Shown here: piece after piece, positions 56,530 to 64,000 of the stretch
Layout: every line of letters begins with the position of its first letter
Position numbering within the stretch: position 1 is the stretch's first letter
DNA from: Nitrobium sp046350935
GTDB taxonomy: Bacteria; Nitrospirota; Thermodesulfovibrionia; Thermodesulfovibrionales; Dissulfurispiraceae
Direction of reading: 5' to 3'
Length of the DNA stretch: 64,000 nt
Assembly: GCA_046350935.1 (NCBI GenBank)
Contig: JAXLZK010000008.1
Location: 1 to 64,000, forward strand
The notes under the pieces: generated by a model
Databases searched by the model: none
Seen by the model: the letters and a program-made list of their open reading frames with translations, nothing else
Told to the model about the DNA's origin: nothing
Program-made: the position numbers and the translations under genes

Positions 56530-58938
56530 TCAGGCGATGACGGAGAACGTGGAAGTAATGAGCCGCTCCCGCCTGTTCAGGGAGTCGAACACCTCGTTGA
56601 ATTTCTGCAGGCGCTGGAAATACTCGAAGGTCCCCTCCGCGCCCCCCAGGGCCGCTCTCTGCAGCGCGATCGTCCCTATTCCCGCATCCAGGTCCCTGGC
56701 GAGCTGCTCTTTCAGCCGGACGGAAATCCCCCCGTTTCCGGTAAAGAGTCTCGCCATCCCGGCGCCGTCTTCCCGAAGAAGAGATGCGAGCTTTTCCTCA
56801 TCCACCGACAGGGAATCATCCTCTTTTGTCCTGATCCCGAGGTCGTCGATGCGGGCGTAGAGGGAGCGGGACCCCTGCGACGGCAGGGAGATCTCCTGCT
56901 GCAGTCCGTCCTTGATCGAAGAGTAAAGGTTCAGCAGCGAAAGCTCAGGGAGGGCGTTCATGCCCGCTGCGGAGGCGCTCACCCCGATGTCGGAGAGACT
57001 TCCGGGGCCGGAGGACTGTCCGCCGCCGGCCTCGGTGACAGGATCGGTAACAGTATGCTTCAGCTCGACCCGCAGCCTCTGCGCCGTCTTGTCCCGCGAA
57101 AAAGTCCGGACAAACCGGATCCGGTCGTTCAGAAATTCCAAGGCCCTGTTGTAGGCGCTCACCAGGCCCTTTATGTTCGCAACCGCAGCATCGGCTGAAG
57201 AAGCCACCGATACCGTCACCGCAGAGGAGGAAACCTGATGAAGGGAGAGGGACAGGCCCGGTATCGCCTCCGTCAGCTCGTTGCTCTCCTGCTCATAGCT
57301 CGTACCGTCGATGACCGCTCGTGATTTTACCGCGGCCTGCAGCTCGTTCTTTACCGTTACCTGCAGTGGATAGGTATCGTAGCTAAGGATTCCCAGGCGC
57401 TTCAGGATGCCCTCGTCGTCCTTGAACCGAATCGCCCTGCCCGTCGCTGAAGAGGTCAGTATGAGCCTTCCGTCCGCAAGGGAGGCGCTCACCCCGTGCT
57501 GCCCGGCGCCGCCGGTAAGCTTCCGGTCGAAATTGAGGTCCTCCGCTGTGTCGAGCATACCGTTTCCGTTGTCGTCCTCTCCGTTTTCAGCGATTCTGTT
57601 CCCGTTTACGTCCCTCTCCGGTCCGTAATCAAGAACGGCGTTCCTGTTTACATCTTCACCCCAGTTGATCTTGTCGGCAAGGGTCCGGAGCGAATCGGCA
57701 GCATCGAGGGAGACCGCAAAATCGTTGAGGGTGATCGTGCCGGAAAGGCCGAGGGCCGCAGAGGTATCGGAGAAGGCGTCGGAGGCGACGCGGTGCTGCG
57801 TCGCACGCCTTTCCACAAGAACCGAGTAGCTTCCTTCGCTGCTGCCGGAGGTGGCGGCTGCGGTCAGAACGCTCTCGTCGGAGGAAGAGGCTTTTTTCGT
57901 ATTCAGCCCCTCGCTGCCCAGGAGGAGAGCATTGAAGCGCTCCACCTCGCCCAGGAGGTCTTTCAGCCTGTTCCAGTCCTCAAGACGGTTCTCCCCGAAA
58001 GCGGGCTGGAAACGCAGCCTCTTCGCGAGTACGGGCTCATTCCTCTCCCGGAGCGCCCGGAGGGCATCCACTGCCGACTGCACACGGAGGGCGGACCCGA
58101 AGTCGTCGATCAGGACAACGGGAGGGACCTCTCTCCTGATCAGATCGACAGCTCCTGAGAAGAGCGCGCTTTTGAGCCTGGTTTCCTGACCCGCTCCCTC
58201 CTGCTGCTCAGGGGAAGGCTCTTCCCGGCGCTTTTCCCCTGAGGAAAGGGGCAAGGGAGCGGTCATCATGCCGAACCGGTATTTCAGTTCCCTTATTGCG
58301 TTGTCGAGCCTTCGGACCTCGCGGGAAAGGCCTTCTTCCCCTGACCCCGCAGGCGAAACGGCCTTGCCGGAGCTTCCTTCCGCTCCCGCATCGGAAAATG
58401 TCCCCGCTGCAGCCTCTTCCGGAAAAGCTCCCGTTCCGCGCTCCTGCTCCGAAGGAGGACCGGAGGAAGACGCATCGGGACCGCCGGGACGGAAGCGCCG
58501 GGACAGCGAGTTGGCCCGCGAGCTGGCCCGCAAGCTGGCAAAAAGCTCCCGCTCCAGCTCTTTTTTCGCTGCTTTCAGGCTCTCCAGCTCACGGAGAGGG
58601 GAGACTGGGAGAGAGGCGGAAAGAGGCGCCCTGTCCGGGGCTTCCGCAAAATAGGCGGGAAGACCGCTCCTGCTGCCGGACCGTCCGCGTCCTTCGGTAA
58701 AGGTAGCCCGGGTGACCCCGCCGGTAGCCACCAGCCTGCCTCCCTTCACCTCGACCCGGTAGTCGATCTCCTGCTGCACCTCCTGCCCGCGGGCGAGGGC
58801 AAGGAGCCTGTTGGTGCTTGCATGGCCGAGCTCATGTCCGACCACATAGGCGATGGAAAGCCCCGGCCGCGCTTTTTCCGTGGCTCCCTCGGCTGTGTAG
58901 GAAAGCATATAAGGCTGCGTCGTATCCGGAATTTTCAT
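56530..58938 (-). CDS. fliD: FliD, filament cap, with N-terminal HELGH domain and calcium-loop-like insert
   Basis: 802 residues from the ATG at 58938. Residues about 285-430 follow FliD_N (FNALLLGSEGLNTKKASSSDESVLTAAATSG, YSVLVERRATQHRVASDAFSD, GLSGTITLN), and about 530-802 follow FliD_C, ending in a heptad helix. Two features are unusual. First, residues 1-85 precede FliD with YVVGHELGHASTNRLLAL, then IDYRVEVKGGRLVATGGVTRATF: an HExxH zinc motif followed by a strand and a GG-V turn, the layout of SprA-related putative metallopeptidases. A 200-residue Ser/Gly/Ala/Glu-rich linker follows. Second, residues 429-471 contain DVNRNAVLD, DVNGNRIAE and DDNGNGMLD, like calcium-binding loops. The usual FliD start GLGSGLDT is absent. 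FliD caps the filament and guides flagellin assembly. Confidence 0.9.
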   Translation of the reverse strand: MKIPDTTQPYMLSYTAEGATEKARPGLSIAYVVGHELGHASTNRLLALARGQEVQQEIDYRVEVKGGRLVATGGVTRATFTEGRGRSGSRSGLPAYFAEAPDRAPLSASLPVSPLRELESLKAAKKELERELFASLRASSRANSLSRRFRPGGPDASSSGPPSEQERGTGAFPEEAAAGTFSDAGAEGSSGKAVSPAGSGEEGLSREVRRLDNAIRELKYRFGMMTAPLPLSSGEKRREEPSPEQQEGAGQETRLKSALFSGAVDLIRREVPPVVLIDDFGSALRVQSAVDALRALRERNEPVLAKRLRFQPAFGENRLEDWNRLKDLLGEVERFNALLLGSEGLNTKKASSSDESVLTAAATSGSSEGSYSVLVERRATQHRVASDAFSDTSAALGLSGTITLNDFAVSLDAADSLRTLADKINWGEDVNRNAVLDYGPERDVNGNRIAENGEDDNGNGMLDTAEDLNFDRKLTGGAGQHGVSASLADGRLILTSSATGRAIRFKDDEGILKRLGILSYDTYPLQVTVKNELQAAVKSRAVIDGTSYEQESNELTEAIPGLSLSLHQVSSSAVTVSVASSADAAVANIKGLVSAYNRALEFLNDRIRFVRTFSRDKTAQRLRVELKHTVTDPVTEAGGGQSSGPGSLSDIGVSASAAGMNALPELSLLNLYSSIKDGLQQEISLPSQGSRSLYARIDDLGIRTKEDDSLSVDEEKLASLLREDGAGMARLFTGNGGISVRLKEQLARDLDAGIGTIALQRAALGGAEGTFEYFQRLQKFNEVFDSLNRRERLITSTFSVIA

Positions 58939-59052
58939 GGGATTCCCCCGCCGTCTCCCGTGCCTGTCCGCCCGTTTAGCCTTTACTATACAGCACCCCG
59001 TCCAGCATTTCAATAGCGCGGGCACGCCGCACGCACCTGCATTCCCGTTTGT

Positions 59053-59079
59053 TTATCAGCGCCTTTTGCGGCGGTTTTC
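59053..59079 (-). promoter_or_regulatory. Sigma-28 promoter of fliD
   Basis: Minus strand GAAA, 15 nt, GCTGATAA: 3 of 4 and 7 of 8 consensus positions at exact spacing, about 110 nt before the fliD ATG. Confidence 0.7.
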
Positions 59080-59084
59080 TTCTG

Positions 59085-59124
59085 ACGGAGCAGGGCTCCC
59101 CGCACCCGGCAGTCCCTGCTCCGT
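59085..59124. promoter_or_regulatory. Perfect 11-bp inverted repeat upstream of the fliD promoter
   Basis: ACGGAGCAGGG (59085) and CCCTGCTCCGT (59114) with an 18-nt spacer, just upstream of the fliD -35. No T run follows in either direction, so an operator is more likely than a terminator. It lies in the 500-nt gap between fliD and the merR gene; apart from the two promoters and the palindrome at 59180 nothing else is seen there. Confidence 0.5.
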
Positions 59125-59179
59125 CTTCGTTCGGGCGGGAGGGCGGGGCCTCGATCAGGCCTGCAGAAATTGCCCACCA

Positions 59180-59192
59180 GGAAAAATTTTCC
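59180..59192. repeat. GGAAAAATTTTCC palindrome, copy 3
   Basis: Exact 13-bp palindrome in the fliD-merR gap; the 16-bp core CAGGAAAAATTTTCCC is shared with the copy at 9706. Confidence 0.5.
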
Positions 59193-59345
59193 CCTCGTCA
59201 GGACAGACGATGCCGGGGAAAGCGCGGGGGGCACGCTCTGCAGAAGCCCCAGCAGCAAACAGGTGGCGGAGAGAGAGAGCTGCTCCTTGCCGGCATGCAG
59301 GGAGAGAATGCATGGTACGACACTTGCTTATCCTGACCTCGAAGT

Positions 59346-59373
59346 TAAAGTTTATTGTTAATTTTTCCGATTA
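59346..59373 (+). promoter_or_regulatory. Sigma-28-like promoter of the merR/NulO operon
   Basis: Plus strand TAAAGTTT, then 12 nt, TCCGATTA. The -35 is a full match to the extended FliA consensus; the -10 matches 6 of 8; spacing is one base longer than ideal. About 68 nt before the merR ATG. Confidence 0.6.
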
Positions 59374-59440
59374 GTAGGGTAAGCAGGAACAGCGGTTCCC
59401 CGAGCCCGGCATGCCGCACCGCCGGACAGAGAAGCAGGCG

Positions 59441-59779
59441 ATGAGGAAAAACGGAAGACTCTATTCCATCAAAGAGGTCAGCGAGATTACCGGGGTCCCT
59501 TCCTATACGCTCCGTTTCTGGGAGAGGTCCCTCGACGGATATCTCAGCCCCGTCAGGACGGAGGGGGGACACCGCAGGTACGACGGGCGGACCGTCGAGA
59601 CAATAAAACAGATAAAGAATTTTGTCTACGAGAGAGGGTATACCCTTTCGGGCGCCCTGAACGAACTGCGGGTGAAAGAGGCGGACGGCGTTCGGAAGCA
59701 GAAAAAAACGGAAGTCGAAATGATCGTCGATGAAATCGCCGAGCTGCTCAAGGAGAGGATTCTGAGAGATGTCAGGTAA
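59441..59779 (+). CDS. MerR-family regulator
   Basis: 112 residues from the ATG at 59441 (an earlier in-frame start at 59411 is possible). N-terminal winged helix-turn-helix RLYSIKEVSEITGVPSYTLRFWERSLDGYLSPVRTEGGHRRYDGRTVETI is a standard MerR DNA-binding domain, followed by a short helix and no effector-binding domain (MlrA/CarA-like N-terminal only). It starts the plus-strand sugar operon and overlaps the next gene by 11 nt; it may control this operon or a late flagellar gene. Confidence 0.9.
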   Translation: MRKNGRLYSIKEVSEITGVPSYTLRFWERSLDGYLSPVRTEGGHRRYDGRTVETIKQIKNFVYERGYTLSGALNELRVKEADGVRKQKKTEVEMIVDEIAELLKERILRDVR

Positions 59780-60794
59780 GAACTACAGGGAGATAGGACG
59801 CTTTCAGCGAAGGGTGAACGCCGCGCGGGAGATATACCGAAGGGGGCTCGGCTATACCTACTCACTCTATCGGCTCAAATGGAACATGGCGGCACACTAC
59901 GGCGCCCGCTTCGCCTTTCCCCTCCATCTGGACATAGAAGTCACCGACGCCTGCAACCTGCGCTGCATCATGTGCGTCCACTCGTACAAAAAAGAGATGA
60001 AGACGGGTTTCATCGACGTTCCCTTTGCCGAAAGCCTGATCGATCAGGGTGCCGAAAACGGCCTCTACTCCCTCAAGTTCAACTGGCGCGGAGAGCCGCT
60101 GCTCCATAAAGGGCTCGAAGATCTGGTAGCCTATGCAAAGCAGAAGGGGATCATCGACGTCCAGTTCAATACCAACGGCATGCTCCTCACGGAAGAGCGC
60201 ATCAAACGGCTCATTGATGCAGGACTCGACAGGATCATCTTCTCCCTGGACGGAGCAACGAAGGAAACCTACGAGCGCATACGGGTCGGGGGCAGCTTCG
60301 ACAGAGTAGCGGAGAATATCCGAAAGGTGCACGAAATGAAGAAGGAGCGGGATTCGGTGCGCCCCTTCGTGCGGGTACAGATGGTCAGAATGAAGGACAA
60401 CAAGGACGAGGTAGACCTCTTTCTGCGCACCTGGAATCCCTATGTAGACGATCTACGGATCAGCGACGTCACCGACCGCGGCCAGGGCGACCGGCTTGCG
60501 GTGGGCGACCAGGTGGCGGTGGGCAGGAAGAGATGCCCCCAGCCCTGGCAGAGACTGGTGATCTCCCGGGAGGGGGACGCCCTCATGTGCTGCGGCGACT
60601 GGTTCAAGGAGCAGAAGGTCGGAGATGCGAAAACGCAGACGATCAGGGAGATATGGCACGGTCCACGGATGCAGGAGATACGGAGGATCCAACGTGGGGG
60701 AAAGCTGAACGGGATTTCTCCCTGCAAGGAATGCTTTGTCAAAGAAAGCTATGTCTGGGAAAAGAAAAGAAACGGAGAGGGAAAGGGGCGATAG
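59769..60794 (+). CDS. Radical SAM/SPASM protein
   Basis: 341 residues. Radical SAM cluster motif C-x3-C-x2-C in DACNLRCIMCVHS, SAM-binding GEPLL, and a SPASM-type C-terminus with further Cys (RKRCPQPWQR, ALMCCGDWF, SPCKECF) for an auxiliary cluster. It would catalyse a radical step, on a peptide or a sugar; the reaction cannot be told from sequence. Its position ahead of a sialic-acid-like synthase suggests a modification in nonulosonate or flagellar glycan synthesis. It is translationally coupled to merR (11-nt overlap) and ends at the base before the next ATG. Confidence 0.88.
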   Translation: MSGKNYREIGRFQRRVNAAREIYRRGLGYTYSLYRLKWNMAAHYGARFAFPLHLDIEVTDACNLRCIMCVHSYKKEMKTGFIDVPFAESLIDQGAENGLYSLKFNWRGEPLLHKGLEDLVAYAKQKGIIDVQFNTNGMLLTEERIKRLIDAGLDRIIFSLDGATKETYERIRVGGSFDRVAENIRKVHEMKKERDSVRPFVRVQMVRMKDNKDEVDLFLRTWNPYVDDLRISDVTDRGQGDRLAVGDQVAVGRKRCPQPWQRLVISREGDALMCCGDWFKEQKVGDAKTQTIREIWHGPRMQEIRRIQRGGKLNGISPCKECFVKESYVWEKKRNGEGKGR

Positions 60795-62567
60795 ATGCGG
60801 GATACCGGGGTGCCATCAGTGAAGATCGGAGACAGGACCGTGGGAGAGGGGCGGCCCCTCTTTCTCATCGCCGAAGCCGCGAACGCGCACGAGGGGCATT
60901 TTGAGAAGGCCCTGCAGCTTGTCCATTCCGCCGCCGATGCCGGCGCCGATGCGGTGAAGTTCCAGCGATTCAGGGCGGAGCGCCTCGTTACAAAGAATGA
61001 CCCGAAGCTCTCCCACTTCCAGGCCCTGGAATTCGACGACGCCCAGTGGAAGAGCCTCATTGCAGCCGCACACGACAGGGGCCTCCTGTTCTTCGCCGAC
61101 CTCTTTTACGAGGAGGCGGTGGAGGAGCTGCTCGCTCTCGGCATCGACGCGGCCAAGATCCACTCCACCGATACCGCAAACCCGCGCATGCTGCGGGCCC
61201 TGCAGGGGAAAGACCTGCCGGTGCTTCTCTCGGCCGGGGGATCGACGCCTGAGGAGATCGCCCATGCGTGTGCGTCCCTTGCACCGGCGGGAATCGTGCT
61301 CATGCACGGGTTCCAGGGCTTCCCCACCGACCTCGACGACCTCCACCTCCGGAGAATAGCGACACTGAAAGAGCGCTTCCGACTCCCTGTGGGGCTTCAG
61401 GACCACATTGCGGGGGATGCATCCCTTTGTCCCCTGATACCCCTCATTGCCCTCGGCATGGGGGCAGCCGTCGTGGAGAAGCACCTTACCCTGGACCGGT
61501 CGAAAAAGGGCATTGATTATTACTCTTCGCTCGATCCCGAGGAATTCAGGGACATGGTTTTGCGGATACGGGAAGCGGAGGGGGCCATGGGGAGCAGCTC
61601 TCTGGAGATGGGGGAGAACGAAAGACTCTACCGGAAAAAAATGAAAAAATTCATCGTAGCCTCGAAGGAGCTACAGAAGGGAGAGACTATTACTCCCGAC
61701 GCCCTCGACTTCAAGAGAGGCGGGGGAGGGATCTCTCCCGCGCTTGCCGAAAGACTCGCGGGGAGGGCGGTACGGCGGTCCCTGGCGGCCGATGAGCTGC
61801 TCAGGCCCGAGGACATCGAGCTGAATGCCGTCATCCTCATTGCGGTGCGGATGAGCTCCACCCGCCTCCCGGGGAAGGCCCTCATCGAACTGGAGGGCCG
61901 CACCGCCATAGAGCACCTCATCGACAGGCTGAAATGCGCACGGGTGCCGAAAGGCATTGTCCTCTGCACCTCCACCCATCCCAACGACAGGGTGCTCATC
62001 GAGATAGCAGAGAGAAACGGCATCAAGGCATTTGCGGGCAGCGAAGACGACGTGATGGACAGGTTCCTCCGGGCGGGAGAACGCGAAGGGGCGGAAATAG
62101 TGGTGCGGGTGACCGGAGACGATATTCTCATCGACCCTGTGCATCTCGACAAGCTGGTACTCCATCTTTTCGAGAAGAATGCCGACTACGCCTGTATGTC
62201 CGGCCTCCCCAAGGGGACTGAATGCGAAGTCATTTCCTATAAGGCCCTCAGGACGGCGCATGAGCGGGCCATCGATTCCCGCTGGACCGAATACATGACC
62301 TATTATCTGAAGGTCCCCGAACTCTTCACCGTAACGGACATGCCGGTGGAGGAGCGCTGCAGGCGGAAGTTCAGGCTCACTCTCGACTATGCCGAAGATC
62401 TCGATGTGCTGAAGGCCGTTTTCAGGAATCTCTACCGGAGGGGCGAGGTATTCACCCTCGACGAGCTCATCGCCTTCCTCGACGCCCATCCGGGCGTACT
62501 TGAACTGAACAGGGAGGTAAAGCCGAAGGTGCTGCCCCCGGAGATGAATACAGGGTTGCGTGTATAA
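60795..62567 (+). CDS. NeuB-like synthase fused to SpsF-like cytidylyltransferase
   Basis: 590 residues. 1-280: NeuB/SpsE-type TIM barrel (FLIAEAANAHEGHFEKAL, DAVKFQRF, LPVGLQDHIAGD, EKHLTLDRSKKGIDYYSSLDPEEF), which condenses PEP with an N-acyl sugar to a nonulosonic acid. 285-342: SAF antifreeze-like domain (IVASKELQKGETITPDAL). 345-590: SpsF-type nucleotidyltransferase (ILIAVRMSSTRLPGKAL, GSEDDVMDRFLRA, VRVTGDDILIDP), which may form a CMP-sugar. One oddity: NeuB enzymes read G-P-D-H where this has G-I-D-Y (Tyr242), replacing the second Mn2+-ligand His. GGGG lies 7 nt before the ATG. Confidence 0.9.
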   Translation: MRDTGVPSVKIGDRTVGEGRPLFLIAEAANAHEGHFEKALQLVHSAADAGADAVKFQRFRAERLVTKNDPKLSHFQALEFDDAQWKSLIAAAHDRGLLFFADLFYEEAVEELLALGIDAAKIHSTDTANPRMLRALQGKDLPVLLSAGGSTPEEIAHACASLAPAGIVLMHGFQGFPTDLDDLHLRRIATLKERFRLPVGLQDHIAGDASLCPLIPLIALGMGAAVVEKHLTLDRSKKGIDYYSSLDPEEFRDMVLRIREAEGAMGSSSLEMGENERLYRKKMKKFIVASKELQKGETITPDALDFKRGGGGISPALAERLAGRAVRRSLAADELLRPEDIELNAVILIAVRMSSTRLPGKALIELEGRTAIEHLIDRLKCARVPKGIVLCTSTHPNDRVLIEIAERNGIKAFAGSEDDVMDRFLRAGEREGAEIVVRVTGDDILIDPVHLDKLVLHLFEKNADYACMSGLPKGTECEVISYKALRTAHERAIDSRWTEYMTYYLKVPELFTVTDMPVEERCRRKFRLTLDYAEDLDVLKAVFRNLYRRGEVFTLDELIAFLDAHPGVLELNREVKPKVLPPEMNTGLRV

Positions 62568-62579
62568 GGAGGTGTGTCC

Positions 62580-63959
62580 ATGCCGAAAGTGACTGTTTAT
62601 ATAACCGCGCACAACTACGGAAGGTTTCTTCCCCAGGCGGTGGAAAGCGTTCTCAAGCAAACCCTCCGGGACTGGGAGTTGATCATCATCGATGACGGCT
62701 CCACCGACGATACGGCGGAGGTCCTGAAAACCTACTCCGACCATTTCCGGATCCGCATCATTCACCAGGAGAAGCCGCAGGGCCTCCCCATCTCCTGCAA
62801 CAACGCCCTGAAGTCCGCCAACGGCGACTACATTATCCGCCTCGATGCAGACGACTTTTTCGATGAAAACGCCCTCCTGGTCCTTTCGAGCGTTCTGGAC
62901 TCCCATCCCGAGGTAGGCCTCGTCTACCCCGATTACTACCATATGTCCGAGGACGGGGAGATCCTCGAGCTCGTTCGCCGGAAAAAAGTCGATGAGGATG
63001 CGCGCCTTCTCGACCTGCCCGCCCACGGCGCGGGAACGATGATCAGGGTGGCCGCCCTGAAAGAGCTGAACGGGTACAACGAAACGATCCGCTGCCAGGA
63101 CGGCTACGACCTCTGGATACGCTTCATCCATAAATTCAAAGTGTATAACGTAAATCTGCCCCTCTTCTACTACCGCCGGCACGGAAACAATCTGACCAAC
63201 AACACGGGGAAAATCCTCTCCACGCGCCGGAAAATCAAGCGGGACTTCGTACGGGAGCGCTTCAAATACGATATGCCCGGAGTCCTCGCCCTCATCCCGG
63301 CGAGGGGCAACTGCCTGCCGATGCGGGAATTGAGCGGCAGGCCCATGATCAGCTACACCATCGAGGAGGTAAAGAAAGCCGAAGCGGTGGAGAGGATGGC
63401 GGTGGTCACGGAAGACGACGCCATCGCCCGCTACTGCGCCTCGTGCGGCGTCGAGGTGATCCTGAGGCCGCAGCGCCTTGCGGCGCCGAACACCCCTGTC
63501 GAACCCTCGATCCTCTTTGCCCTGGACACGCTGGTGCAGCGGGAGGGGTACTCCCCGGATATCGTGGTGATGCCCCATATCAATTCGCCCCTGAAGAAAG
63601 CGGCGCACATCGACGAGGCGGTGGACACCCTGCTCATCTTCAAAACCGACAGCGTCATCTCCGTGTGCGAGGACAGGATGTTCCACTACCAGCACCGGTA
63701 CAACGGCCTGGAGCCTCTCTTCAAGCAGCGGCAGCTCCGCCTCGAAAAAGAGTCCCTCTACGCAGAGAACGGCGCCCTGTACGTGTCGCTCCGCGACACG
63801 GTGTCCTCCGTGAATTTCCTCGGAGAGTCCGTCGGTCACATCGAAATGGAAGAGGAATTTTCGGTCCATGTGGACAGGGACTTCGACTTCTGGCTTGCCG
63901 AAAAACTGCTGGAGAGAGAGAGGGTCGCCACGGAGTGCCCGACGGGAGTATGCGCATGA
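62580..63959 (+). CDS. GT2 glycosyltransferase fused to NeuA-like cytidylyltransferase
   Basis: 459 residues from the ATG at 62580 (AGGAGG 7 nt upstream). 1-210: GT-A family 2 transferase with TVYITAHNYGRFLPQAVESVL, the nucleotide-binding IIDDGSTDD and the metal-binding DADD (89-92). 235-459: CMP-nonulosonate synthetase-like domain (VLALIPARG, LSGRPMISYTIEEVKKA, VVTEDDAIARYC, DTLLIFKTDSVISV, YAENGALYV). NeuA enzymes have GGSKGIPxKN after IPARG; here the loop reads NCLPMRE and lacks the S-K-G, so this half may be inactive or altered. It joins sugar activation and transfer in one chain. Confidence 0.88.
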   Translation: MPKVTVYITAHNYGRFLPQAVESVLKQTLRDWELIIIDDGSTDDTAEVLKTYSDHFRIRIIHQEKPQGLPISCNNALKSANGDYIIRLDADDFFDENALLVLSSVLDSHPEVGLVYPDYYHMSEDGEILELVRRKKVDEDARLLDLPAHGAGTMIRVAALKELNGYNETIRCQDGYDLWIRFIHKFKVYNVNLPLFYYRRHGNNLTNNTGKILSTRRKIKRDFVRERFKYDMPGVLALIPARGNCLPMRELSGRPMISYTIEEVKKAEAVERMAVVTEDDAIARYCASCGVEVILRPQRLAAPNTPVEPSILFALDTLVQREGYSPDIVVMPHINSPLKKAAHIDEAVDTLLIFKTDSVISVCEDRMFHYQHRYNGLEPLFKQRQLRLEKESLYAENGALYVSLRDTVSSVNFLGESVGHIEMEEEFSVHVDRDFDFWLAEKLLERERVATECPTGVCA

Positions 63960-64000
63960 GGATCGGGAAGAGAGACCTGGACGCCGGCATCTTCATCATC
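63956..64000 (+). CDS. Start of a second NeuB-like synthase (cut by window)
   Basis: Only 15 residues, MRIGKRDLDAGIFII, starting at an ATG that overlaps the previous stop (ATGA). The I-G-x-R-x-x-x-x-x-x-F-I-I pattern matches the opening strand of NeuB/SpsE proteins, normally followed by AEIGNNH. If so, the operon has two nonulosonate synthases. Confidence 0.45.
   Translation, partial: MRIGKRDLDAGIFII

Overview
The window is almost entirely one flagellar and chemotaxis supercluster, read on the minus strand from about 48.9 kb down to base 1. It is followed on the right by a tRNA/ilvD border, a small regulated accessory pair of transcripts, two stator gene pairs, fliD, and the start (plus strand) of a nonulosonic-acid (sialic-acid-like) sugar and glycosyltransferase operon. 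The presence of L- and P-ring genes (flgH, flgI) indicates a Gram-negative cell envelope. GC-rich coding sequence, the sigma-54 cascade (a receiver-less FlrA/FleQ-like activator and an FlrB/FlrC-like two-component pair), FlhF/FlhG (polar placement), and a DUF1858 protein behind a Crp/Fnr-type site fit an anaerobe of the Nitrospirota or deltaproteobacterial type. That placement is inference; no 16S rRNA or other phylogenetic marker is present.

Layout in transcription order on the minus strand: receiver-less sigma-54 activator (48.9-47.9 kb); TPR lipo/secreted protein, PAS histidine kinase and NtrC-type regulator (47.7-43.5); flgB-flgC-fliE-fliF-fliG-fliH-fliI-fliJ-motE-like (43.4-36.7); fliK-flgD-flgE (36.3-32.1); fliL-fliM-fliN-fliOP-fliQ-fliR-flhB-flhA-flhF-flhG-fliA (31.8-21.8), interrupted by a 256-bp MITE between flhG and fliA; a HEAT protein, cheR, two cheY, cheA, a cheW-cheZ fusion, cheB, a CZB-type MCP, a receiver protein and an HDOD protein (21.7-11.2); nhaA (10.9-9.7); flgF-flgG-flgA-flgH-flgI-flgJ (9.5-4.6); flgM-flgN-flgK-flgL (4.5-1, flgL cut by the window edge).

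The regulatory sites form a coherent hierarchy. Four good sigma-54 promoters (before flgF, fliL, fliK and flgB) sit ahead of hook and basal-body operons, a weaker one lies before the TPR-kinase-regulator operon, and three FliA (sigma-28) type promoters sit before flgM, fliD and the merR/radical-SAM/NeuB operon. The last places flagellar glycan synthesis among the late flagellar genes.

The least ordinary content is: a family of about 90-residue repeats inserted in FlgL, FlgK and FlgE; a CheW-CheZ fusion; a FliO-FliP fusion with an internal FliP start; a FliD with an HELGH metallopeptidase-like N-terminal domain and a calcium-loop-like insert; paired fusions NeuB-SpsF and GT2-NeuA; a MITE with a 10-bp target duplication; and a symmetric divergent pair of Crp/Fnr-type class II promoters driving a 4-TM haem-copper-oxidase-like protein one way and DUF1858 plus a 42-residue Cys-rich protein the other way.
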